From Chelonobacter sp050613185 (lineage in GTDB: Bacteria; Pseudomonadota; Gammaproteobacteria; Enterobacterales; Pasteurellaceae): a stretch of DNA of 64,000 nucleotides. The notes under the pieces were generated by a model that was not told where the DNA came from, did not search any database, and was given only the letters and a program-made list of their open reading frames with translations. Of this stretch, positions 26,010-33,438 are shown one piece after another. Position 1 is the stretch's first letter; each line of letters opens with the position of its first letter. The translations under genes were made by a program, and so were the position numbers. The stretch lies in the NCBI RefSeq assembly GCF_050613185.1, contig NZ_CP192511.1, positions 1,302,001 to 1,366,000 of the forward strand. Direction: 5' to 3'.

Positions 26010-26564
26010 ATGAGTGAGAATACTGCACCTAAAAAACGTTGGTATGTGCTACAGGCTTTTTCCGGCTTTGAAGGTCGTGTCGCGAAAACGTTAATCGAAT
26101 ATATCAAACAGCATAAGATGGAAGATCAATTCGGCGAAGTGTTAGTGCCGACCGAAGAAGTGGTTGAAAATGTTGCCGGTAAACGTCGTAAAAGCGAACG
26201 TAAATTCTTCCCGGGCTATGTGTTAGTCCAGATGGAAATGAACGACGAAACCTGGCATTTAGTACGCAGCGTGCCGCGTGTAATGGGCTTTATCGGCGGT
26301 ACACCGGATAAACCGGCGCCGATTTCAAATCGTGAAGCGGATACGATCCTGAACCGCTTGCAACAAGATGGTGACAAACCGAAACCGAAAACACTATTCC
26401 AACCGGGCGAAGAAGTGCGTGTTACCGAAGGGCCGTTTATGGACTTCAACGGTACGGTGGAAGAAGTGGATTACGACAAGAGCCGCTTAAAAGTTTCGGT
26501 ATCGATTTTCGGACGTGCTACCCCGGTCGAGTTGGAATTCCGTCAAGTGGAAAAAGCGGTTTAA
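26010..26564 (+). CDS. nusG: Transcription antitermination factor NusG
   Basis: A 184-residue NusG, which couples RNA polymerase to the ribosome or Rho. The NGN domain begins KKRWYVLQAFSGFEGRVAKTL (8-28) and includes FFPGYVLVQMEM near 68-79. The C-terminal KOW domain contains EEVRVTEGPFMDFNGTVEEVD near 132-152. Length is normal. It is co-transcribed with secE. Confidence 0.97.
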   Translation: MSENTAPKKRWYVLQAFSGFEGRVAKTLIEYIKQHKMEDQFGEVLVPTEEVVENVAGKRRKSERKFFPGYVLVQMEMNDETWHLVRSVPRVMGFIGGTPDKPAPISNREADTILNRLQQDGDKPKPKTLFQPGEEVRVTEGPFMDFNGTVEEVDYDKSRLKVSVSIFGRATPVELEFRQVEKAV

Positions 26565-26613
26565 TTCAGCCAAACGTATTCAGAATTTCTCAAGTATTTT
26601 AGTTTTAAAATGC

Positions 26614-26651
26614 TTGAAAAGTAGGCGGTGTTTGATTAGAATACCGCACTT
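26614..26651 (+). promoter_or_regulatory. rplK promoter with a USS at the start site
   Basis: TTGAAA (26614-26619) and TAGAAT (26637-26642) are separated by 17 bases, a strong sigma-70 promoter for rplKA, corresponding to the E. coli PL11 promoter. The inverted uptake sequence ACCGCACTT (26643-26651) starts directly after the -10 box, so it covers the expected transcription start. Confidence 0.8.
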
Positions 26652-26660
26652 TATTAAACA

Positions 26661-26688
26661 GGGAAGCAAGGAAACTTGCGTTATACCC
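26661..26688 (+). promoter_or_regulatory. Candidate L1-binding leader hairpin of rplKA
   Basis: A small helix (GCAAG-GAAA-CTTGC, 26666-26679) is flanked by GGG at 26661-26663 and CCC at 26686-26688, which could form an outer stem with an asymmetric loop. Ribosomal protein L1 represses rplKA in E. coli by binding a leader structure that mimics its rRNA site. The position fits, but the match to the L1 motif is not proven by eye. Confidence 0.4.
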
Positions 26689-26705
26689 ACCAAGAGGAAA
26701 CTAAA

Positions 26706-27134
26706 ATGGCAAAGAAAGTACAAGCCTACGTTAAGCTGCAAGTTGCGGCTGGTATGGCAAACCCAAGCCCACCGGTTGGTCCTGCGTTAGGTCAGCAAGG
26801 TGTGAACATCATGGAATTCTGTAAAGCGTTCAACGCGCGTACAGACAGCTTAGAAAAAGGCTTACCGATTCCTGTGGTTATTACGGTTTATGCAGACCGC
26901 TCTTTCACCTTTATCACCAAAACGCCACCGGCAGCAGTATTGCTGAAAAAAGCCGCTGGCGTTAAGTCTGGTTCAGGTAAACCAAACAAAGAGAAAGTAG
27001 GTAAAGTGACTCGTCAACAAATCCAAGAAATCGCTGAAACAAAAGCAGCAGACATGACCGGTGCGAGTATCGAAACCAAAATGAAATCTATTGAAGGTAC
27101 CGCTCGTTCAATGGGCTTGGTAGTGGAGGACTAA
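26706..27134 (+). CDS. rplK: 50S ribosomal protein L11
   Basis: A 142-residue L11 from the GTPase-associated centre. The real start is the ATG at 26706 (MAKKVQAYVKLQVAAG) with AGAGGAAA upstream; an in-frame TTG 30 bases earlier lacks support. PSPPVGPALGQQGVNIMEFCKAFN near 22-45 and KVTRQQIQEIAETKA near 100 are diagnostic. rplA follows after 4 bases. Confidence 0.97.
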   Translation: MAKKVQAYVKLQVAAGMANPSPPVGPALGQQGVNIMEFCKAFNARTDSLEKGLPIPVVITVYADRSFTFITKTPPAAVLLKKAAGVKSGSGKPNKEKVGKVTRQQIQEIAETKAADMTGASIETKMKSIEGTARSMGLVVED

Positions 27135-27138
27135 TCAG

Positions 27139-27831
27139 ATGGCTAAACTTACCAAACGCATGAAAGCGATCCAAGAGAAAGTCGATTCAACTAAAGCATA
27201 CGAAATCAACGAAGCGGTTGCATTGTTAAAAGAATTGGCAACGGCAAAATTCGTTGAAAGCGTTGATGTTGCCGTAAACTTAGGTATCGAAGCACGTAAA
27301 TCCGATCAAAACGTGCGTGGCGCAACCGTGTTACCACACGGTACCGGCCGTGAAGTGCGCGTTGCCGTATTCACTCAAGGTGCAAATGCAGACGCGGCGA
27401 AAGAAGCCGGTGCAGATTTAGTCGGTATGGACGACTTGGCCGAATTAGTCAAGAAAGGCGAAATGAACTTCGACGTGGTTATTGCTTCTCCGGATGCAAT
27501 GCGTGTTGTGGGTCAATTAGGTCAAATCCTAGGTCCGCGCGGTTTAATGCCAAACCCGAAAGTGGGCACGGTGACCCCTAACGTGGCGGAAGCGGTTAAA
27601 AATGCCAAATCCGGTCAGGTTCGTTACCGTAATGACAAAAATGGTATTATCCATACCACTATCGGTAAAGTCAGTTTTGAAACTGCACAAATCAAAGAAA
27701 ACTTGGAAGCCTTATTGGCGGCATTAGTCAAAGCGAAACCAGCCTCGTCTAAAGGCGTGTTTATCAAGAAAGTGAGCTTGTCCACCACGATGGGCGCAGG
27801 CGTGACTATCGATCAAACCAGCTTGAACTAA
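27139..27831 (+). CDS. rplA: 50S ribosomal protein L1
   Basis: A 230-residue L1, which forms the mobile stalk at the ribosomal E site. It starts MAKLTKRMKAIQEKVD; GRGLMPNPKVGTVT-like sequence (GPRGLMPNPKVGTVT, about 133-147) and the C-terminal STTMGAGVTIDQ are diagnostic. In E. coli L1 also represses translation of its own operon. It is 4 bases after rplK. Confidence 0.97.
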   Translation: MAKLTKRMKAIQEKVDSTKAYEINEAVALLKELATAKFVESVDVAVNLGIEARKSDQNVRGATVLPHGTGREVRVAVFTQGANADAAKEAGADLVGMDDLAELVKKGEMNFDVVIASPDAMRVVGQLGQILGPRGLMPNPKVGTVTPNVAEAVKNAKSGQVRYRNDKNGIIHTTIGKVSFETAQIKENLEALLAALVKAKPASSKGVFIKKVSLSTTMGAGVTIDQTSLN

Positions 27832-27838
27832 TAAAAAC

Positions 27839-27867
27839 TTTACAGGGGAACGGATTATATATATAAT
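27839..27867 (+). promoter_or_regulatory. Candidate PL10 promoter with palindromic -10 region
   Basis: TTTACA (27839-27844) and a perfect TATAAT (27862-27867) are separated by 17 bases just after rplA. The -10 box lies inside an 18-base perfect palindrome (27852-27869) that is flanked by GGGG (27845-27848) and CCCC (27871-27874). The element could be a promoter for rplJL-rpoBC, as PL10 is in E. coli, and its RNA could also form a hairpin in the rplA read-through transcript. Both readings are possible. Confidence 0.6.
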
Positions 27868-27889
27868 CCTCCCCTTATTTTCCGTTTGT

Positions 27890-28119
27890 ATTTTAGACGG
27901 AAACTTCTGGTTGGTGCTTGACCTTATTCAAGCCCCATCCAAGACCGCAGGGGAAGTTGCTGTGGGGGGAACTCAGGTAATTTCTTAATTATCCTGCGTA
28001 GATGGTGAACAGAATGATGGAAATTTTCTGCTTCTGCGCACCGAAGAACGTCCTGATGTGCTTGCATATCGGGGAATTTAAATCCGGGAAACCGGAGTGT
28101 ATTCAGGAGCTATAAGCCA
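27890..28119 (+). promoter_or_regulatory. L10 leader: autoregulatory mRNA for rplJL
   Basis: The 230 bases before rplJ match the conserved ribosomal protein L10 leader in layout: GGTGCTTGACC near 27913-27923, CCATCCAAGACCGCAGGGG near 27936-27954, a long folded region, and AGGAGC just before the ATG. In E. coli the L10(L12)4 complex binds here to repress rplJ translation. No ORF of note exists in the segment. Confidence 0.8.
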
Positions 28120-28611
28120 ATGGCATTAAATCTTCAAGACAAACAAGCAATTGTTGCTGAAGTAAACGAAGCAGCCAAAGGTGCCCTATCGGCAGTGATC
28201 GCGGATTCTCGCGGTGTAACTGTAGATAAAATGACTGAATTGCGTAAAACCGCGCGTGAAGCCGGTGTTAATATGCGTGTTGTGCGTAATACTTTATTAC
28301 GTCGCGCGGTAGAAGGCACTGACTACGAGTGTTTAAAAGACGTGATGACCGGTCCGACACTTATCGCTTTTTCTAATGAACATCCGGGTGCAGCTGCACG
28401 TTTGTTCAAAGATTTCGCAAAAGCGAACGATAAGTTTGAAATCAAAGGTGCTGCTTTCGAAGGTAAAATCCAAGATGTTGAATTCTTAGCAACATTGCCG
28501 ACTTACGACGAAGCAATCGCACGTTTGATGGGTACTATGAAAGAAGCTGCAGCAGGCAAACTTGCTCGCACTCTTGCGGCGTTACGCGACAAATTACAAG
28601 AAGCCGCTTAA
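28120..28611 (+). CDS. rplJ: 50S ribosomal protein L10
   Basis: A 163-residue L10, base of the ribosomal stalk that holds the L7/L12 dimers. It starts MALNLQDKQAIVAEVNEAAKGA and has ADSRGVTVDKMTELRK near 28-43. The C-terminal helix AAAGKLARTLAALRDKLQE binds L12. Preceded by the L10 leader and AGGAGC. Confidence 0.97.
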   Translation: MALNLQDKQAIVAEVNEAAKGALSAVIADSRGVTVDKMTELRKTAREAGVNMRVVRNTLLRRAVEGTDYECLKDVMTGPTLIAFSNEHPGAAARLFKDFAKANDKFEIKGAAFEGKIQDVEFLATLPTYDEAIARLMGTMKEAAAGKLARTLAALRDKLQEAA

Positions 28612-28659
28612 TTGCGTTTCTTACCTCGTTTAATTTATTTACTTTAGGAATTGATTGTT

Positions 28660-29028
28660 ATGTCATTAACTAACGAACAAATCATTGAAGCGATTGCTTC
28701 TAAAACTGTAACTGAAATCGTAGAATTAATTTCTGCAATGGAAGAAAAATTCGGTGTTTCTGCAGCAGCAGCGGCTGTAGCGGTAGCAGCAGGTCCGGCA
28801 GAAGCGGCAGAAGAGAAAACTGAATTCGACGTTATCTTAACTGCGGCCGGTGCTAACAAAGTTGCTGTTATCAAAGCAGTGCGTGGTGCAACCGGTTTAG
28901 GCTTGAAAGAAGCGAAAGACTTAGTTGAATCTGCACCGGCTGCTCTGAAAGAAGGCATTTCTAAAGCTGAAGCTGAAGAACTGAAAAAAGCATTAGAAGA
29001 AGCAGGCGCTTCTGTTGAACTTAAATAA
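28660..29028 (+). CDS. rplL: 50S ribosomal protein L7/L12
   Basis: A 122-residue stalk protein that recruits translational GTPases. The start is the ATG at 28660 (MSLTNEQIIEAIASKTV) with TAGGA upstream; a TTG three codons earlier is unlikely. An N-terminal dimerisation domain (1-32), an Ala-rich hinge (about 36-52) and the C-terminal domain with EFDVILTAAGANKVAVIK are visible. It follows rplJ by 48 bases. Confidence 0.97.
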   Translation: MSLTNEQIIEAIASKTVTEIVELISAMEEKFGVSAAAAAVAVAAGPAEAAEEKTEFDVILTAAGANKVAVIKAVRGATGLGLKEAKDLVESAPAALKEGISKAEAEELKKALEEAGASVELK

Positions 29029-29053
29029 TTAATTTTATTTAGTTTATAGCCTG

Positions 29054-29106
29054 TTTAAAGGCGAATGGCTAGTGGTTTAGACTGCTAGCCATTTTGTGCC
29101 TTTAAA
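29054..29106 (+). other. Two-tier hairpin between rplL and rpoB (attenuator or RNase III site)
   Basis: An outer 9-bp stem (TTTAAAGGC 29054-29062 with GCCTTTAAA 29098-29106) encloses an inner 9-bp stem (AATGGCTAG 29064-29072 with CTAGCCATT 29085-29093). An A-rich sequence follows, not a T run. In E. coli this gap holds a partial terminator and an RNase III site that set the L12-to-RpoB ratio. The remaining 217 bases to rpoB hold one USS (about 29221) and no recognisable gene. Confidence 0.65.
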
Positions 29107-29323
29107 AAATAGAAGTAAATATGCCGTTTTTTTATTTCTATAACTGCTTGATAAAATAGTGATTATTGATTTTATCGAGCCTGCACCAGAAGTTTTGCCG
29201 TTAATCCGGCAAAAAAGTGAAAGTGCGGTACCAACAAACGGTATCGATAGCATTGCCACCTTGTTAATTTGATCGCAAGTGTGCGCGAATTTTGGGTCAC
29301 CGATCAGCGAGCAGAGGAACCCT

Positions 29324-32300
29324 ATGGTTTACTCCTATACCGAGAAAAAACGTATTCGTAAAAACTTTGGCAAACGCCAACAAGTTTTAAATGTACCTTA
29401 TTTATTAACAATCCAAATCGATTCTTTCGATAAATTTATTCAGCAAGATCCGGAAGGCCAGCAAGGTCTGGAAGCTGCGTTTCGTTCCGTGTTTCCGATT
29501 GTCAGCAATAACGGTAGCACCGAGTTGCAGTATGTGAGCTATAAGTTAGGTGAACCAGTATTTGATGTGCGTGAATGTCAAATCCGTGGGACAACTTATT
29601 CTGCGCCGTTAAGAGTGAAACTGCGTTTAGTCAGCTACGATCGCGACGCTGCGCCGGGTACGGTAAAAGACATCAAAGAAAATGATGTCTATATGGGTGA
29701 GATCCCATTGATGACCGATAACGGGACTTTTGTGATCAATGGTACTGAGCGTGTTATCGTATCGCAATTACACCGTAGTCCGGGCGTATTCTTCGACAGC
29801 GACAAAGGCAAAACCCACTCTTCCGGTAAAGTGCTGTATAACGCACGCATTATCCCTTACCGTGGTTCGTGGTTGGATTTTGAATTTGATCCGAAAGATA
29901 ACCTGTTTGCGCGTATCGACCGCCGCCGTAAATTGCCGGCGACCATTATTCTGCGCGCGTTGAACTACACCACCGAAGAAATTTTGGCACTGTTCTTTGA
30001 GAAAGTGAATTTCTCAATTGAAGACAACAAACTGATGATGGAACTCGTGCCGGAGCGTTTGCGTGGTGAAACCGCCAGTTTTGACATCGAAGCCAACGGC
30101 ACGGTCTATGTCGAACGCGGCCGTCGTATCACCGCGCGTCATATCCGCCAATTAGAAAAAGACAATATCTCTCAAGTGGTTGTTCCGACCGAATACATTG
30201 TCGGCAAAATCGTTGCAAAAGATTATATCGATCTTGAGAGTGGCGAAGTGATTTGCAGTGCCAACAGTGAAATCAGCTTGGAAATGCTGGCGAAGTTGAG
30301 CCAAGCCGGTTACAAAACCATCGAAGTGCTGTTCACTAACGACTTAGATCACGGTCCGTATATTTCTGAAACCTTGCGTGTCGATCCGTCTTATGATCGT
30401 TTGAGTGCGTTGGTTGAAATCTACCGCATGATGCGCCCGGGCGAACCACCGACCAAAGAAGCGGCGGAATCGTTATTTGATAATCTGTTCTTTTCCAGTG
30501 ACCGCTATGATTTGTCTGCGGTCGGTCGTATGAAGTTCAACCGCTCTTTGAATATTCCCGAAGGGGAAGGCAGCGGTATCCTGAGCAATGACGACATTGT
30601 GATGGTGATGAAAAAACTGATTGAGATCCGTAACGGTCGCGGTGAAGTCGATGATATCGACCACTTGGGCAACCGTCGTATCCGTTCGGTCGGTGAAATG
30701 GCAGAAAACCAATTCCGTATCGGTTTGGTGCGTGTGGAAAGAGCGGTCAGAGAGCGTTTGTCATTGGGCGACTTGGACGGTGTAACGCCGCAAGACCTGA
30801 TTAACGCCAAGCCGATTTCCGCCGCGGTGAAGGAGTTCTTCGGCTCTTCCCAGTTGTCGCAATTTATGGATCAGAACAACCCATTGTCGGAAGTGACCCA
30901 CAAACGCCGTATTTCTGCGTTAGGGCCGGGCGGCTTGACCCGTGAGCGTGCCGGCTTTGAGGTGCGTGACGTTCACGCCACTCACTATGGCCGTGTTTGT
31001 CCGATTGAAACCCCTGAAGGTCCGAACATCGGTTTGATCAACTCATTATCGGTGTATGCACGGACTAACGACTACGGCTTCTTGGAAACCCCGTACCGTA
31101 AAGTGGTCAACGGGCAAGTGACGGAAGAGATCGAATATTTGTCAGCGATTGAAGAAGGCAAATATGTGATTGCTCAGGCGAACTCCAACTTAGATGAAAA
31201 TTCACGCTTTACCGACACCTTTGTGACCTGTCGTGGGGAACACGGTGAGTCCGGTTTATATAAAGCCGATGAAATTCACTATATGGATATCTCCACCCAA
31301 CAAGTGGTGTCTGTCGCAGCGGCATTGATTCCGTTCTTGGAACACGACGATGCTAACCGTGCCTTGATGGGGGCGAACATGCAACGGCAAGCCGTGCCGA
31401 CTTTGCGTGCCGATAAACCGTTAGTCGGAACCGGTATCGAGAAAGCGGTGGCGGTGGACTCTGGGGTAACCGTGGTTGCCAAACGCGGGGGTTATGTGCA
31501 ATACATTGACGCGTCACGCATTGTGATTAAAGTCAATGAAGACGAAACCGTGCCGGGCGAAGCCGGGATTGATATTTATAACCTGACCAAATACACCCGT
31601 TCTAACCAAAACACCTGTATCAACCAAGTGCCTTGTATTGCTCTGGGCGAGCCGATTGAGCGCGGTGAAGTGTTGGCGGACGGCCCATCAACCGATTTAG
31701 GGGAGTTGGCGTTAGGTCAAAATATGCGCGTGGCGTTTATGCCATGGAACGGTTATAACTTCGAAGATTCGATGTTAGTCTCCGAGCGCGTGGTGCAAGA
31801 AGATCGTTTCACCACCATTCACATTCAAGAATTGACTGCGGTTGCGCGTGATACCAAGTTAGGTGCGGAAGAAATTACCGCCGATATTCCTAACGTCGGT
31901 GAAGCGGCACTGAGCAAACTGGACGAATCTGGCATTGTGTATATCGGTGCGGAAGTGAAAGGCGGCGACATTCTGGTGGGTAAAGTCACCCCGAAAGGTG
32001 AAACCCAATTAACGCCGGAAGAAAAATTGTTGCGTGCGATCTTCGGCGAGAAAGCGTCTGATGTGAAAGATTCTTCTTTGCGTGTGCCGAACAGCGTTTC
32101 CGGTACGGTGATCGACGTGCAAGTCTTCACCCGTGATGGCGTGGAAAAAGACAAACGCGCGCTTGAAATCGAAGAAATGCAGTTGAAACAAGCCAAGAAA
32201 GACTTGGTGGAAGAGCTGGAAATCTTGGAAGCCGGTCTGTTCACCCGTGTGCGTAATCTGTTGTTAAATAACGGTTTCGATGAGAAGCAGTTGGATAAAC

Positions 32301-33355
32301 AAACGCGGACCCAATGGTTAGCGCAATCGCTGGCGGACGAAAACCAACAGAACCAATTGGAACAGTTGGCAGAACAGCACGAAGAGTTGCGCAAAGAATT
32401 TGAACGCAAACTGGAAATCAAGCGCAATAAAATCATTCAAGGCGACGATTTGGCACCGGGCGTGCTGAAAATCGTGAAAGTCTATTTGGCGGTGAAACGT
32501 CAAATCCAGCCGGGTGATAAAATGGCGGGTCGTCACGGTAACAAAGGGGTTATCTCGAAAATTAACCCGGTTGAAGATATGCCGTATGATGAAAACGGAC
32601 AGCCGGTTGATATCGTGTTGAACCCGTTGGGCGTACCGTCGCGGATGAACATCGGTCAGATTTTGGAAACCCACTTAGGGTTAGCGGCGAAAGGAATCGG
32701 CGACAAGATCAATGCGATGATCAAACAACAGCAGTCGGTTGCCAAATTGCGTGACTATATCCAACGCGCCTATGACTTGGGCGACGCGTCACAACAAGTG
32801 GATTTAGCCACTTTCAGCGATGACGAAGTGATTCGCTTGGCGCAAAACCTGCGCAAAGGTATGCCGTTGGCGACACCGGTATTTGACGGTGCGCACGAAA
32901 GCGAAATCAAAGGCTTGTTGCAATTGGCGGATCTGCCGACCTCCGGTCAGATCACCTTGTTTGATGGCCGTACCGGTGAGAAATTCGAACGTCCGGTTAC
33001 TGTCGGCTATATGTATATGCTGAAATTGAACCACTTAGTTGACGACAAAATGCACGCCCGTTCAACCGGTTCGTACAGCTTGGTTACCCAGCAACCGTTG
33101 GGTGGTAAAGCCCAGTTCGGGGGACAACGTTTCGGGGAGATGGAAGTATGGGCACTTGAGGCTTACGGTGCCGCTTATACCCTGCAAGAAATGCTGACCG
33201 TGAAATCCGATGATGTGAACGGTCGTACCAAAATGTATAAAAACATTGTGGACGGCGCGCACCAAATGGAACCGGGTATGCCGGAATCCTTCAATGTCTT
33301 GCTGAAAGAGATCCGCTCTTTGGGTATCAACATTGACTTGGACGAAAACCAATAA
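29324..33355 (+). CDS. rpoB: RNA polymerase subunit beta
   Basis: A 1343-residue beta subunit. The start is the ATG at 29324 (MVYSYTEKKRIRKNFGKRQ) with GAGG upstream, not an in-frame codon 45 bases earlier. The rifampicin region is visible around SQLSQFMDQNNPLSEVTHKR and appears wild type (Ser-Gln-Phe-Met-Asp, His, Arg-Arg). The conserved GDKMAGRHGNKG near 1060 and C-terminal SFNVLLKEIRSLGINI are present. I saw no USS in the coding sequence. Confidence 0.98.
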   Translation: MVYSYTEKKRIRKNFGKRQQVLNVPYLLTIQIDSFDKFIQQDPEGQQGLEAAFRSVFPIVSNNGSTELQYVSYKLGEPVFDVRECQIRGTTYSAPLRVKLRLVSYDRDAAPGTVKDIKENDVYMGEIPLMTDNGTFVINGTERVIVSQLHRSPGVFFDSDKGKTHSSGKVLYNARIIPYRGSWLDFEFDPKDNLFARIDRRRKLPATIILRALNYTTEEILALFFEKVNFSIEDNKLMMELVPERLRGETASFDIEANGTVYVERGRRITARHIRQLEKDNISQVVVPTEYIVGKIVAKDYIDLESGEVICSANSEISLEMLAKLSQAGYKTIEVLFTNDLDHGPYISETLRVDPSYDRLSALVEIYRMMRPGEPPTKEAAESLFDNLFFSSDRYDLSAVGRMKFNRSLNIPEGEGSGILSNDDIVMVMKKLIEIRNGRGEVDDIDHLGNRRIRSVGEMAENQFRIGLVRVERAVRERLSLGDLDGVTPQDLINAKPISAAVKEFFGSSQLSQFMDQNNPLSEVTHKRRISALGPGGLTRERAGFEVRDVHATHYGRVCPIETPEGPNIGLINSLSVYARTNDYGFLETPYRKVVNGQVTEEIEYLSAIEEGKYVIAQANSNLDENSRFTDTFVTCRGEHGESGLYKADEIHYMDISTQQVVSVAAALIPFLEHDDANRALMGANMQRQAVPTLRADKPLVGTGIEKAVAVDSGVTVVAKRGGYVQYIDASRIVIKVNEDETVPGEAGIDIYNLTKYTRSNQNTCINQVPCIALGEPIERGEVLADGPSTDLGELALGQNMRVAFMPWNGYNFEDSMLVSERVVQEDRFTTIHIQELTAVARDTKLGAEEITADIPNVGEAALSKLDESGIVYIGAEVKGGDILVGKVTPKGETQLTPEEKLLRAIFGEKASDVKDSSLRVPNSVSGTVIDVQVFTRDGVEKDKRALEIEEMQLKQAKKDLVEELEILEAGLFTRVRNLLLNNGFDEKQLDKQTRTQWLAQSLADENQQNQLEQLAEQHEELRKEFERKLEIKRNKIIQGDDLAPGVLKIVKVYLAVKRQIQPGDKMAGRHGNKGVISKINPVEDMPYDENGQPVDIVLNPLGVPSRMNIGQILETHLGLAAKGIGDKINAMIKQQQSVAKLRDYIQRAYDLGDASQQVDLATFSDDEVIRLAQNLRKGMPLATPVFDGAHESEIKGLLQLADLPTSGQITLFDGRTGEKFERPVTVGYMYMLKLNHLVDDKMHARSTGSYSLVTQQPLGGKAQFGGQRFGEMEVWALEAYGAAYTLQEMLTVKSDDVNGRTKMYKNIVDGAHQMEPGMPESFNVLLKEIRSLGINIDLDENQ

Positions 33356-33383
33356 GCGATAGCCGTAACGCTAGAAAGTATGC

Positions 33384-33408
33384 TCAAGTGCGGTCAGACC
33401 GCACTTGA
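33384..33408 (+). other. USS dyad between rpoB and rpoC
   Basis: Two uptake sequences in inverted orientation form a perfect 11-bp stem (TCAAGTGCGGT with ACCGCACTTGA) around a CAG loop in the 83-base rpoB-rpoC gap. No T run follows, so full termination is unlikely. It could be a pause, attenuation or processing point between the two largest polymerase subunits. Confidence 0.8.
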
Positions 33409-33438
33409 ATTAAGTTTAACTCCGACAGGAGCAAATCT

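Noticed and set aside
31825..32436. 203-codon open frame antisense to rpoB
   Set aside because: Ser/Asn-rich shadow of a highly conserved gene, no known domain.
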